Source: Capitella teleta
Lineage: Eukaryota > Annelida > Polychaeta > Capitellidae
DNA length: 64,000 nt
Direction of reading: 5' to 3'
Assembly: GCA_000328365.1 (NCBI GenBank)
Contig: KB309888.1
Span: forward strand, 10,185-74,184
Shown here piece after piece: positions 33,505 through 47,900 of the stretch. The position numbers were made by a program, and so were the translations under genes. Within the stretch, counting starts at the first letter, position 1, and every line of letters begins with the position of its first letter. Under the pieces are notes generated by a model. That model was not told the origin of the DNA. It saw only the letters and a program-made list of their open reading frames with translations, and did no database searches.

Positions 33505-33847
33505 AAAGAAAAAAAAAAGAAAGAGAGAAAGAAAGAAAAAAGCAACATTGATAACGGAATACGGAATGCATAAACTAGTAAAAATGCAGCAATGTCTGTA
33601 TAATGTATATACTGTAATATTAATGTAAACCGCGTTGTATATAACTGTAATTTGTTTTCACACAATTTCACACAAATTCAGTTCACACTAATGGAACACG
33701 ATACCAAGCGAAAAATAAAAGGATATTGCTCTCCGCGACGTTCGGGGTAGAAAGATTCACCCCCTTCTAAATAAAAACACACACACTCCCCTCCTCTAAA
33801 TAAATCCAAACACCCCCCCCCCCTCCTCTAAATAAAAACACACACTC
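33505..33847. repeat. Purine tract and C-rich minisatellite
   Basis: A GAAA/GAGA purine tract lies at 33,505-33,541. At 33,760-33,847 three units of about 30 bp repeat, each with CCTCCTCTAAATAAA followed by a CACACA stretch. Confidence 0.85.
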
Positions 33848-33959
33848 GCTCCCTTTTTTAAGCAACGCTTAAATCATGGTCTTGCGTAGAAAACATAATG
33901 AATTATGCAGAACCCTTTGGAGGGAGGAGAGGGGCGGGGGGTGGGTAAGTAGAGGGAAG

Positions 33960-35400
33960 GATTGACTAGCTTCCTTCATAACACGCAGTGCTATTAGTCT
34001 CTAATTAAACCATTAATCAAGGGGAGAATTAAAGCCCTTGAGGAACATCTGGAATGAGCTTGGTCCACGGTAGCGTTTGACCAGTGGCCACGGCGCGATG
34101 ATCATGATATCTCTAAGCGGCTTAAATCGCCATTAGCAAAAAAACACATTAGATCTAATGGATTCTGCGGATGAAATGACGTTCATTAATCGCGAGAGTT
34201 TCGTGATTAAGGTTCCCATGACATCTGTGGTGTCAATCACGGAAGCCACTTCGCCTAAGAGCAATTACCTTTTATGAATTTAAAGTATTTCCCCATAATG
34301 GTCTCTCTGCTTAACGTATTACATAACACATGTGATGTCCACATTGAAAACGCGAGTTTGACCTTATTCGAGGGACAAGTAACAGTTGTATGATTATAAG
34401 TTGCGCAATTTCACAGTCCATTTGATTTAGGAATTTGTTGATGCCTTCATGCATCATGCATGGTCAGTAATGGACTTGCTGACCTGCCTAGTGGCCATCA
34501 GGACCACCAAGGGACCCCCGCTTACATTGGTTGTTACATTCATCAACTACTCTCAATGACCGCCCCCTTAACACCGGGAGAATTCCATTAAGGAACAGAT
34601 TGCACTTTAACTGTATAATTTATGTATAAAACTATAATGTCATAACTTCAAAAGTGGCCATCAGTACGGTCAGATGAACATCCTAAGTGCACTGCATACT
34701 ACTCGGTTTGAGTTACGGCTGAATTTAGATTAAGATTGTCTGTCTTTTGAATTTTGATTGAAATACCTTTGAAATGTGATATGGGGCTTTCAGATAATCA
34801 TTGTTGATTAAAATCTTCTGATACCATCCAATGAATATGTGCCTCGATTTTTAAATTAATTAAACGATCTTGCCTTATTGTGTGGATTGGAGATGTTCCG
34901 TCTTGTACTTGCGATGTCATGCGCTTAGCAGGTGATAACAGAACTCACGCTGCATAAAATAGCATTGTCGATATTTACCTTTTTGTTCCTTTCGGAGTTA
35001 CAATGAACGCTTGGTGACTCACTGCAGGATAATGTTTATCATTATTTTGCGTCCTTTTCTATGCAAATACCCACTCAATTCTGAGGTCCAATGCGTTTCT
35101 AAATTATTTATGACGGTAATAACTGCCCGGTGGATGCAAATAAGGTTATTCCTTTTCCGCTAAGAAACTCTCATAAAGCGGCTCAAGGCCAATTACTCGC
35201 AAAAGAATGCTCATGCACAAGGTCGCAACAAGAAAAGAAGTTTATACCCCTTAGAACTGAATTATTAAACCCCTCGAGGCCTCGTCAAGCGCCCTCTTTT
35301 TAGTGGTAGTCCACGAAATATCTTCGTCCATTGGGATTCATCAAAGTCTTCGAGGTTATTTAATTTTCTTTTGACTGTTTTCAACTCCCAACCGGTCAAT
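33960..35400. promoter_or_regulatory. Enhancer-like block with octamers and homeodomain words
   Basis: Less AT-rich than the flanks and without a frame worth calling. It contains two perfect octamers ATGCAAAT (35,061-35,068 and 35,134-35,141, 73 bp apart), TTTATGAC between them (about 35,107), and several TAATTA/ATTAAT words. This suits POU and Hox input. It is a motif reading only; conservation is untested. Confidence 0.3.
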
Positions 35401-36146
35401 TTGTCAAGCTGTCAACAAATTGCAAATTCGACCAGCAGAATAATAATGATTGTTTGTGTGCATGTATTTCCATTTATAAGTATGAGGCATGGCGCAGTGC
35501 CAATCTGTGTGCTGTTCAATTTAAGGTTGGAAGCTGGAGTTCCAATGTGGTTTCGATTTCTATCGCGTGATTGTGGGGAGATTTTGATAGCGTTAATTAT
35601 GTTAACTGATAACGAAGCTAGGATTTAGAACGGGACGTCACCATGACGATTTATTCGCACCACCAGTTTCATAACATTGCTTTAGTGGAATCTCAAATCA
35701 CAGCCCACGCGATTCGATTCAAACACACTTTTCTACCATAAGTAATCTGTAATTTTGTTATGTATGAGAGTGAAGAGAGAGAGTTGCCCACGGATTCAGT
35801 ACGAGCAACTGTTCAGTTGCATCGTTCTTGACATTTAACCAGAATACATTCGCACCAGCAACGAGGGATGAATCAGAAAACGAGATGCGATATGATTCGG
35901 TTCGACCAAATGGATCAAAGAGGCTATACATTGTTATAATAATAGCGTCAACTTTTATGCAGAGCATCTTCAGTGGTTTGACATTACTGAGGCTTCGCTT
36001 ATAGATTCAATTTCACTCGCTTATGCCGTGAGCGTCAACATTTATGAAATGTCGGTTCAGCTAACATCAAACTGACAAGGAATTTTGAGCCATTTCGAAG
36101 AGTAGATGACAAGAAAAATTCTGATATCCTTGTTCTGCGACCAAAA

Positions 36147-36178
<32 letters not shown>

Positions 36179-39100
36179 CCAGATGGAATTACCTATAGCC
36201 AAAAACATATCTTTGGTGACTATCCATAATGTAATACTTTATCTAAAAAAGTGAACTATGCCATAGAGAGACCCAAAGACCGAGAAACAATATTATATGG
36301 AGCCACGAGGTGGCATTTAACCAGCCCGAGGGTTTCAATTGCAAAGCACAGCGCAGTCTCTATAGGGTCCAGACTAATTAGAATCTGAAGTTAACTAAGG
36401 AAATCCGAGGTAATCACCTGATTGCGAGAATGCTGATCAGCTGGCTATTTAGGTGATTGACACTCTTCAATTCTCATGAATTTGATCGCCCTAAATATTC
36501 CCAAACAATACAGCATAAACATCGATAAAATAGCCACACATTATGTAATCAATAATAAAATGTATCATAGCAGTATCTGTGAGAGAGCTGACTGATCACC
36601 CAATTGACAAGAAGTAATTGATTGCGTAATAACCGTGGTCTAATTGATAAAAAATCCTTAGAAAAGATAATAAGATGGTTGAAAACGCTATAATCAATCA
36701 CTCTGATTGAAGGGAAAACGATATTTGGGCTCATAACCTCCGATGATTACTTGATATAACCTGATTTCAAAACCAAGTAAACTCCCATCAGTTCATCAGC
36801 AGAGAATAGGCTTCGTTGAAAATCTAAGAATTAACAGAGAAAATATGAACTTGAATTATGGAGGGCATTTGATTCTCGTATGCATCATGAATATTCACGA
36901 ACACAATTATATTGATTTAGAATCCACCGATGAGAAACTAAATATGATGGCGACAAATAAAATTAGAAAACGAAGGCAAAAAATAAAAAAAATAAAAAAA
37001 ATAAAAAAATAAAATAAAAAAGGAGCTAAAGCCACACCCTCAAGGTAAAAAAAGAGAGTATAGTCCATCATTACCTACATAAACCAATGCAGCATTAATA
37101 AATACATTTCATGAATGCTTTCTGGGACTTAATGAAACACTCGGTATGTACAAAGGTCAAGTGATCTACCAATAGAGAATTCTGCCGGAGATTACTTTTA
37201 TGGTTTTTTTCTTTAGTGTATCGCAATACTGCGGCTATCGCAGTCGGTAGGGTGACAGGGTTTGCCATTTTGGCGCCGGCTTTTACGATGCACACACCGT
37301 TAAAGCAGCCATGTGGCGATGTATCAAGACTCGGAAGGCAGCGGCCCTCAATTCCAGGCATTCAAACGGCGGATGATAAAACAAGATTTACTAAGTCATA
37401 AACTTACTTCCTATATTGACGTCTGGCATCGCAGTAAGCCGCTGAGACTGCCCAACTCCACGTTCAATGACGCAATAATTTTGCCCAATTCCTCTCATAA
37501 AGTGACAGTCGGAAGTCTCTCTTTGATCAATTGTATTGTGTATCAGGTAGATTACTCCGCATCTACAATAATTGCTCAGTAATACTCTCAGTTGGGGCTG
37601 AAGATAAATTGTGTATAATGTCGTACTAGGGGGTCGATATTGACTGCGCTGTTGGTGATCGATCCACAACGGTGCCTGGGTATGTGTGTACAATGTATCA
37701 GTAGAGTGGACTGCGTTAGATTGTACTAACTGTATGCCATTAATTATGATTGATTGTCCATGGCAAGATCAATGTGTTTGAAGTACCCTCGATCTCTGTT
37801 CTTTTGATATCTTTACTTTATAATGGGATATAATTCAATAAAATGGTTCACCAAACACGATGTTTATATTCTAAATATAACATGGGTATTATCCAGAGCA
37901 TAACCAAAGTAGATATTAACTCTAACGATTACTTCATGGCTTATAGCAGACAAAATAATAGGGTGAATATCAGTGCTTATCTCTGTTTGGGTTAAACACA
38001 ACGGAGATGGGCTGAGCATTGGCTACAAGCGGTTTCCTTTTGTAGACATTTGATATCATGGATTGATCACAACATCTTCCTCAATTGACTAAATCCACCA
38101 GAGGATTATAAATCATTCTAGTCGCCAAACAGACAGGTGGCAAATGACCTCAATCAATGTATTATCAAATACGCTGTTCCACACATGCCATGTAAGACAG
38201 AATAATTATTCATCGTGAAGCAAACATATGATGGCAGTTTGTTCAGGAACCAAGGAGAGGTCAATGCACTTGTACTGGTTGTTACAAAGCCATAAACACC
38301 TCCATGTTTGCTTAATTTCCAAAAATAATTTGCATATCCTGTTGTCCAAAATTCAGTATAGTGTGATAATAGTTTCCTTGGTTCCTTGGTTATGCAGTTC
38401 AAGACAATGAGGCCGTCTGGTATCCTGCAATGCGGAAGCATTGTGCTGACAACAACCACTCACCGCTGAAACCAGAAGATCCACTCTTTGATATGCAATA
38501 TGCTTCAGCTGGCAACACTTGTAAAATAAGGTACAATGAGAATCAGATCGAACCGGCTAAGTAGATCGGCGGTACTTATGGCACACATCATTTAGTTGTC
38601 ATTGTTAGGTAGTCGATAGCTGTCTCAGAGTCTGTCTCGTTTGTCTTTTGAGACGGCAGACTCCCAGGCACCAGCACTGAGTGACGTCATTGCCTACCCA
38701 TGATCACCAGGCTTCATTACCGAGAGTGTCCAATCACTCAGAAGGATATCTGGTTAACACCTTAACCGGGTATACACCTCTTACGGTCGCACTTTAACGG
38801 GTTCTTTGGTCATCAACGCGTGATTGTATAAAGCAGATGCTATGACACCAAGAATTCTCATTCAGCCTGGTGTCTCATGTTAATGATCGATGTGATGTCA
38901 TGGTTATGCTCGCGTTAATGTTTTAATGATGACATGACATCCTGAATGATATTCATGATGTGGTCATTATACTATGGGTGAGTAAAAATGAAAAACAATA
39001 GGATCCTTATACTAGTAGTAAGGAGTCACATCTTGTATTTATTAAGAAGTTGAGGACAATACACAGAGGGGAGAAGGAAAATGAGGATGGGAGAGAAAGG

Positions 39101-39530
39101 GGATGACGGCAGTTATGATAAAACTCTTTGACACGACCGCCTGAGGCAGTGAACACAAAGCTAATTGCAGTTGCATTCAGCCACAACAACCGCCTGAAGA
39201 TATGCTTTGGCAGATTTGATCAGGATTGAGTTGATCAATAATTAATAAATGCTCCATAAATCAACGAACATGGTAATTATAGGCATCCCAGGATGCCTTT
39301 CTAATTATGATGAATCGTTGAGAAGGGAGATTGCAGTACATTCACAGCTATCCCCTCGAAGCAAATTGCCCAGGCCTGTGTAAAGCCCCCTGCCTCTGTT
39401 TATGTACTGAGAAGATTCCCTGTATTTGCATAGAAATGGCGACATTTACGATCTGCGAGATCCCCCACATTCTGAGCGGGTGACCAACATTGCCGAAAGG
39501 AAATCTATTTGTGGACGCGATTGCGTCTAA
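35401..39530. other. No gene called; desert with A-runs
   Basis: Holds a long A-run (36,143-36,178) and an A-rich AAAAT array (36,972-37,021). A GC-richer patch at 37,216-37,400 has a good acceptor before it but incompatible frames. A 9-bp inverted repeat (GATGTCATG/CATGACATC) lies near 38,892-38,953. Confidence 0.5.
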
Positions 39531-39552
39531 ATGGTCTGCAATTGGAATGAGT

Positions 39553-39681
39553 CAATCTGCAATTTTAGATTGAACAACGTGAAGCTTTATGGATAAATCT
39601 GCAATTTTAGATTGAACGACTTGAAGCTTTATGGATAAATCTGCAATTTGGGATTGAACAAATTAAAGCTTTATGAATAAA
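39553..39681. repeat. 42-bp minisatellite, three copies
   Basis: Units begin at about 39,555, 39,597 and 39,639. Each reads ATCTGCAATTTTAGATTGAA and then a variable joint and AGCTTTATGGATAA. A part copy (TCTGCAATTGG) lies just before at 39,535. Copies 1 and 2 differ at few positions; copy 3 is more diverged. Each unit carries CAAT/ATTG dyads and a TTTATGG homeodomain-like word. Confidence 0.9.
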
Positions 39682-39949
39682 TTGAATATTCTTCAGCGAA
39701 ATAGTATGATTAAAAGGTTAAGAAATGGTTTGAATAACTCGACAGGAATAGACATCAGAGTTTTGACATCAATTGCGTACGGTAATGAAAGCACAAATAT
39801 TGAGAACACACAACAACTAAGAATTGCAAAGACAGTTAAGAAATAATAAATTTATTTCCAGGGAACAATTGCTTATAAAACTCTTAGTAAGAATAAGATA
39901 ACCATTAAATTACCAAATTTCCCGACAAATCAAGTAAATAAGCAGATAA

Positions 39950-40350
39950 GATTAAAATAACTCAGCTTCACTCTTTTCCACGCCTTCACAGCTCAGCACC
40001 CCTGGTGTCACCCAATTCATGCCCCAGGGCAATTTATCCCATTTGCAGCCCGGCACTTTCACCCCGAAAACAGGCGCAGTGAAATTACCCGGCGTGCTCA
40101 CTGCGAATGAGGAGATTACGGACAGCGGCCAAGCGCCATTTAGGGCCAAAGTCCGTTTTATTGGTCACTCACTGGCCGTTTTGCTTCCGTCTACTTATCA
40201 CCACATAGTCCTGGCTCCTAATGAGCGCTAGCTGCTCTGTTTAGCATCTGCAAAAAGCTCAAGGACAATGCGTTTTAATGACTTCCGCATTGTGACATTA
40301 TCAGCTGCTGCACCTTGCATTAGACGTCAATCATTGTTCTTGGAGCTCAT
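39950..40350. promoter_or_regulatory. GC-richer noncoding block, enhancer-like
   Basis: Open on both strands for about 65-70 codons without domains or splice support, which points to composition rather than coding. It contains CTTATCAC (GATA-type), CAGCTG, CATTGTG and TTTTAATGAC words near 40,190-40,310. Confidence 0.3.
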
Positions 40351-40359
40351 TCTTTGTGC

Positions 40360-42796
40360 TCTTAGTGGATTTATAATTGGTGTCATTTGGCGTGGTACGT
40401 GTTTGTGTGCTTGCCTTTGATCCCATGCTTCTATTTGCTAAAATAAAACAAAAATCCGCGTCCTTAAAGGTTGAAACAGACGGTTTGACGTCATCCAATT
40501 AAAGGAAGGGAGATGTGTGACTAATGTGAACATGTGTCACTGACTCACATCGAACTCAAAGCAGGACACACAGTTCCACTCATACCTGAATTGCGTGTGG
40601 TTTGTGGTTCGTGTAACTTGTACTGTGAACGAGATATCTGTTGAATAGAACGGAACAGGTGGCGTGCGTGCGTGCGTGCGTGCCCCTTGTATAAGCACAT
40701 GTCCTGAGGGTTAACTCGTAATCGCCTTTCCATTAAACAGCATGCATAATGATGTTACGTAACAAAGGACCCCAAGGAACGACAAAGGTAGAGAAGGGTG
40801 TGTGGCTGAATAGCATTACGTAATATTGCACCTGAGGCTTAGTGATTAGAGACACGAGGTAATCTGTGTGATAAGTTTTCATCGTTGAACTCTCGATATT
40901 GCATGCACTGCGCATGCGTACGAGGATAAAATAAATCTGTGGGATGAATGCCCTTAATTTTGCAAATAACACAAATCTTATTTATAATTATTCCCCAGCC
41001 TTGGGATCTTATCAACTGGATTCAACGACGGATCAGCTCATAAGCCGGATATCTTTGCAACGGGATTAAGTTATCCAGGATGCAAGATGATGAATGACAT
41101 CCCTGTCCTTGGGGCCAATCTGGTGACAAAAGACTTGGGCCGTCGAACTCGTATGTGATACACATCAATAATGTAAGAGTGATCAGTCATGCCATCACCC
41201 TCTTTCGAAATCGGAGCGGCAGGTTTTGTCGATGCTTATTGGAGCAGATTGTTGATAAATATCTCTCCCTAACGCTTGTTTATTGACCCCGGGTGGGGCT
41301 ATTGATGGGGAAATAAGGTACAGTACAAACCAGGGGCGGTTGACATTAGCTTTTTCTTCTAGAGGACCAATGTGACCACAGATGATCTCTTATACCCCGA
41401 GAGAAATACCATGGACGTTTATGCACAATCCTGACCTTGATTTGGTTTGATGATTATCGCCAAATGCAAAGATCGAAACCAGATTAAACACTCACTAATG
41501 TGAACTCTGCTGAGAGTGTATTTGAGTGTATATGAGCTATTTGAGTTGGTTCAGGCATGAAATTGTATTGTTCGAAATGACCATTAGGAAATATCGCAAA
41601 TGTATCGAGGGAGGTTTGACTCAACATGAGTAACAACAAATCAATTTAATTAACATTGGTATATAGAGCATTAACGTTCGTTGCCCTACATTTGCAAATG
41701 AAATGGACAATTTATGGAAATGGCTTTAACCCGTGATTGAGAAAGGGTCACGGTCCCCGTCGAAATGGTCACCCTATTTATTCAACGAAATGGGCTTGGT
41801 GCAATATGCCCTGGCGTTTGCCCATTTTCCACAATCTGGTCATTTTGTTCCTCCCACGACACATTTGACCAATGACTTCTGTATTAATTTTATTGATCAT
41901 GAAATTGACACATATTAACGGGGTCGATAACAAAATATTTACCAACTTCCATCTTTTACCATGTTTTACTAAGTATGCTTTTAACTATGCATGATTTACT
42001 TGTTTTAAATGTACTTCGTTTAAGCGCTTAGAAGCATCATTTATTTCAGCGCTCAAGAAATTAATAAATTATTATGATTAATATTAGTATTTAAATATAA
42101 TAATAAACCTATCATGTTGAAAATCCAATATCCAATGAAATAAAGTTTTAACAGCAGATTTATATGACTCCAATACAATATCAATGTACCACACCAGTCA
42201 TGGTGAGATTGACACCACAGTACATTTCAAATATCTTCAGAACTCGTGGTACTTTGCTACTAGTATATAGAGCACCAACACTTACGATGCACTGCTATAG
42301 AAACTGAACGCCATGTCGTCCAGTGAATGTCAACGCCCGAAGGAAATGACGAGGTCATCACATCATTCACGCAGAAGCCAACAACCCCTGCTTCTGGGTC
42401 GTCAACACAGATAATTATAATAATTCTCTTCAGAAATGATTAGCCAGAAATGAGCGGATGGGCGGTATTTGTGCAACTAATATGAAGCTGTATCGCTGTC
42501 TTTGAACGAACTTCACAGCTGTGATCTTGGAATAACATTTCCTGGCATCAGGAATCACTGAAATGAAATCTAATAAATTCTCACCCGATTGTAGACCACC
42601 TGGTTATTAAGGTTATACAGAGTCGTTCATCTTACGTACCAGGTTCATGAAACTCTCTTACATAACCTACAGTAGTATCGTACCTAATACAATCATGGTC
42701 AGCCCTAAGGTGTGTTCAGCGGAATTGCTTTAACATCTCACAATTTCTTTTAAAAAAATGTTTGCGATTGAGATATGATAGCGGTTTCTTTCTTCT

Positions 42797-42832
<36 letters not shown>

Positions 42833-44864
42833 GCTGTTTCCCCAGCGTGTCTTGGGGCTGCGTACATGGCTGGGTTGTATCAAGCACCTAATTTGAAGCA
42901 GATGACAGCTGCTTGTTGGGGATTCAGTTGCCTGGAAAGAGGTCAGACTGCTCAAATTCTAATGATTGATCTTATTCACATCGTCATCTTTGCCGTGTAT
43001 TCTCAAATCCTTGCTTGACTAGAAGTACTGATGATTAATTAACCTTGATTTGTGTATATTGATATAGGTGTGGTCCCGGAAGGATGTCGTACGTTTGATT
43101 AATTTTCCGATCGAATAAACTTTTGTTCATTGAACTGGGAACAAAACCCGTCGAAGGCCTCACGCGACAGCATCCCGAATCCTCGGTCAACTCCCATCCT
43201 TTTTTCCCGATTCCAAAATCGTGATCAACGGAGGGTTTTGGGGAAGAGTACCTCATGGCCCCAAGTCATCTCCAAGTCATCGCCCGACTCCCACTTGCCG
43301 CATTTATCAATTCACCGCATTCATTCATTCTCCAAGTCATCTCATCGCCCGATATAATTAATATTAATTATATCGTTATACTCAATATTAATTATATCTA
43401 CTATGAAATTTATTATCGGAAGATTTATACCTGAAAGATAAATATTAAGGAGCTGCTTGAGTATATTGAGTAACATTTAATAATGTCATTTGCATATTAA
43501 TTATAATCAATGTATATACCTCCACATTAATCAATCCTAGCTGACAATATACTGTGGCATATATATGAGGTTCTGTCATGTGTCAGCGCGTTTATGATTG
43601 AGTGACCACGGCTGACATCAAATGCACTGAGTCGCCCGCACGGACGCATCCTTTAATCGATTCCAAGAACATTAGCCTGTGAATATCGTGGCAACATGTT
43701 CAATTGGTAATCAAAAGTATTGTGTTTGTGTATTGATCAATGCCATTACATCTTTACGGTCGAGTGAGCTACAATATACTAATTGATGATTGATCGTATG
43801 CAGGTACCGATCAACTCGGCCTTTGTGTACTCTTCAATTAAGCCGCCGGCTGAAGTCTAAACACATCCAAATAAGGAATAATTTAAGGATGTCAGGGTTA
43901 AGTTCATGAGTTTCCAATGAGATATCGATCTCACTAATTGCTGCATTGTTGTCTTTGGCAAAATAGCCACGGAAGAGTACAAGCTAATTAAGTGTGTATA
44001 TTAACATAAAAGGCTGAGTAGTGCGAATATACTATGGCACAAAGCTATAGGATTGGCAAGAACCAAGTGTCGAGGAGCTGAATATTATCATCCGATGTAC
44101 TGAAGAGACCTCTATACTACGAAAGGAATCCGTGCAAACATTTACAGGCATACCTGCCATGTAAACTGGGAAAATAAGCATTAATGTTTCGAACCGACAC
44201 AAAGGAGGATCTGATACAAGTCTGAGCTTGAAAGAGGAGATGATCAATTGGTATTTCTTCAGGTTAATTGAAGGTGTAAATGCCTTTTAGGCGGTATACC
44301 CGAGCCTCAATCAAGCAGACAAAAATGTTAAAAGTATGTGTTATCCAGGTGAATGAATACCTGTTGTAGTTGATGATTCTGTACCTGTGGATAGATTGAT
44401 GGGTGTTTATATTTAGATAGAAAACCCATGGGATTGTTATCTAAGTTGGATTAACAATCGGATAATCAGATTAGCAAATACGGCTTAGATTATGCGGGTG
44501 AGTTTACCCTTCCAAAGTGCAGGGTAAGTCGAGTTTATATTTCCTTATCAGTTACTAATTCGAATCTAGGGTTGGCAGTTGTTCCGCCCTTCCTGTGTTG
44601 TACGTGACTATTGTATTGTTGTATTGTTTACCTGGCCTTCGAAACTTTGGGGGCGAAGATTTCAATACGCCGAGATTATCTTTTATGTCGTAGGGTCATG
44701 GATAGCATTTGCCCTCGAGAACAAAAGATTTGCCGGGCAGAATATGGGTGTCGCTAGGCGGGGCTATGAGGCAACACCATATCATGTCATCTTTGATGTG
44801 GGATACACCAGGTAGCTCTGCCATTATGGGGTAAAAACAATACTGAAGAGCTTAACATGACAGG
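40360..44864. other. No gene seen
   Basis: Contains a (GTGC)n patch at 40,665-40,684, an NRF1-like TGCGCATGCGT at about 40,909 and a 32-T run (42,799-42,830). Direct repeats of CCAAGTCATC lie at 43,261-43,340. I find no supported exon. Confidence 0.5.
43351..43398. repeat. Perfect 24-bp AT-rich palindrome plus a partial second copy
   Basis: Positions 43,351-43,374 (GATATAATTAAT and its exact complement) form a perfect palindrome. Its second half recurs at 43,384-43,398 (AATATTAATTATATC). It could extrude as a cruciform. Confidence 0.95.
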
Positions 44865-44914
44865 NNNNNNNNNNNNNNNNNNNNNNNNNNNNNNNNNNNN
44901 NNNNNNNNNNNNNN
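44865..44914. other. Assembly gap (50 N)
   Basis: Run of N. Confidence 1.
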
Positions 44915-47900
44915 TCACGGACACGGTGAACAAATGAACAAAGGAAGCAAGCAAGGTAGTTATTTGATATTTTTATCATCTACCACTGCTGCTTTTGTTG
45001 ACATAAACAAAGTGTTAACGAGGAAATCAAATTAATGGCAAATAATAACCGACTTTCAGGGAGTTAAAAAAGCCAAAACACGTATATAACAGAAGCCAAG
45101 AATCTTAAACCCAATAACGGGTTATATAAGAGACGATCATTGACACAAAGAGAACGTAACTTAGCATCCAATAAATCTGAGATTGAGAAATAATCTTGAG
45201 AAAAGAGAAATTCCACAGGTGGCTCGTATCGAGCACCATCTTTATTTATTACCTTCATAAAATATCCATCTCATAAACAATTGATAAGCGTCCCTGAGCA
45301 GTTGATAATATCTCACAAAGGTCCTAACAATCAAACGAAACGACTATCGCTAAGCAAGCGCTATTTACGTCCCTGATTTTGGCAATCAATAGCGTGCAAT
45401 GTGCCATTTGATTCTTCGCTATAGTCTGTCGATGAAAACCTAGCTGCGAAGCTACTAAACCGCTGAGGGATATATATATATATTTTTCTTCCTTTCTTTC
45501 TGGAATTGCAAGACATTATTCCACCGAAATATTGGTTATACCAGATTTCAACTGCAGCCAATGTGACTTGGCTGCGCTGCTATCGTTGTGGCTCTATTCA
45601 AAGATTGCAGGAACCATAATTTTGACAATCGTTTGTGATTGAAAGCTTTTGTTGAAAACCAAGGCACCAATTAGACTTTTAAGTTGATCGCGTGCAGTCG
45701 GGTATAAAAACTTTGATATTCATCGAAAAGGTCAAGGAAACGGGCCTTTGAAAATTTCATGAGGTTCTGTTGACAGCATGTCAGTAGTTTGACACGTAAT
45801 TGGACGAGCCCTCACAATACGATCTCTCTAGAGAGCCGGGTGGCGACCCCGCACACAGCCTTCCTCATTCATGTCAGCGCTTTTTCGGGGAGGGAGCATT
45901 CGTTGCGTGATGATGACAAGTCGACGCCCATTTCTTTTAGAGTCAGAATCAAACAAAAGGAGGACCACTCTCACGTGATCTCTGCATTGAGTTACGCCAC
46001 TAAGGATGAGGAAAGGCGTGACTTCTCCGTGATGTGCATGTCCCGTGGCCTTTGACCTGTATGGTTAACCAATGAATTCCAAGGTCGCCGCGCAATGCAC
46101 GATCGGCGACAATTTGTCGTGTTTTTTTTACTGTGGTTATTGCGAGTACACAAGGGAGATATTAAGATGAGCTACACACGAAACACAAAACTAGATGCTA
46201 GTCATATTATGACAACAAATATAAATACGAAAATACTCTTTTAAGTAGGTGACGCTGACATCAACAGAGATATATTTTGATGACGACAAGCAACAACAAT
46301 AAAAACGCTATATCCCAGCAGCAACAACAACAACAATAACAGCAGCAACAACAATGAACCTTTCTGTTTCCATCGGTGGGAACAGTGGAGGCACGGAAGC
46401 AGAAACACCTTTGCATGTCTTGCTCGATATGGCGCCCGTATCTTCTTTCAAGTACGCTTAACTACCCGACACCCTGGGCTTCAAAGAAAGACCCTGAACC
46501 TGCCATCTTCTTTCCGTCAAAGCCAATTACATCTGGGAATAATCCTACAGGATCAAAACGGATACCTCTGAAGCAAGTGATATTCAGCTGCCGTAGTTGC
46601 TTTGACAAACTGTCAGTTGTCACGCGAGACCAACATTATTCTGGTCAGCAAAGTTCAAGGTCAATTTTGATCAGCACACCTATTCTTACATGATACGATG
46701 GCAATCCGTGTCTTTTATGTATGTTCATCTAGAGTTTATTTCCGTTGTTTTCGTATCATACAATAAATAAATATCCGGCAGACATATTGTGTTCGCACGA
46801 TACATGTATTGATCGCTTCGACATTGCATGTTTGCATTATAAGTTATAAATGATGCGTGGAAATGCACAATATCCGGTGTCCAAAAACCAGTCTAGACAC
46901 TATAACAAATATTTCATTTAGGCTAAAATTGCCGAGCACACAAGCTGGCCATCACGAAGCCAAATGAGAGAGGAAGAAGGCAAACACAGAAATAGTGCCT
47001 GATACGCAGACCGCCAGAGGGTGGGGCACGTGGGTCTCAAATGCTCTTTTGTTTGCTGGAACCCAATGTCACTCCACAGGTATATATGCAGTGTACAAGT
47101 GTTATTGTGAAGTGCACAGCAGTCAACTTGTTATCATTAAATGCTACAATCGACATTCTGTCATTGCAATTCATCCCATCAGCTGTTCAAACACACAGAC
47201 TCCATTGTGAAAGCCAGGAGATCGAATCTTCCCCCTTTCAACGCTTCCAGGAATTAGCATTACAATGCATCAATAGCCATTAATGGAACAATCCAAACAC
47301 TCTTGGTCCTTGTTCTTTTCGGCGCCCTGTTGACGACAATCTGCACTCTGTACTCTTACACAGAGGTTCCCGTTGCCAAATGCAACTCACCCAAGTGATC
47401 AAGTTTTCACTTGTCCTTGAAAATATAATGGAAACACTGCTGACTTAAGCTATATATCGATGCGCCATGTTATTGCTTGCACGTTGTAGTAGTTGCAGTA
47501 TCACCTATGTAAAAGCTATTTTATTGTGGCTATGTGTTTGGAGGAAATTCGGGTTGTTGCATTGCCTGGGCTCTGCTTAGCTCAATGTTGCAAGCAAGGG
47601 CCCTCCTAATGGGCAGGATCATTGTTTATAGCATCACAAACTCTGATGATTATCGTAAATACAACTGGAGATCCATGCTCTGCTATTGTCGGGCCACAGA
47701 TGTCGGCGCTGACAGAAAGCTTGATTGATAACATATCGGAAAGGTAGCTGACCCGATCATAATTGTTTACTGTTATTTGTACTTGTTATTGAAGTATTAA
47801 TTTTTGTTCTCTGTAGAAATACACGGTTGTTAATCGCGCTATGCTAATTCGTAGTGATGTATATATTATTGGTCTATTGTGATTATAATATTGTAATTTA

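Noticed and set aside
37216-37401. Segment after a strong acceptor-like TTTTTTTCTTTAG on plus
   Set aside because: The frame that stays open does not match the phase-0 donor at 31,820, and the phase-0 reading allows only a 10-codon exon before a weak donor.
39952-40231. Overlapping frames on both strands
   Set aside because: Reads as a GC-richer noncoding block; no splice sites or domain.
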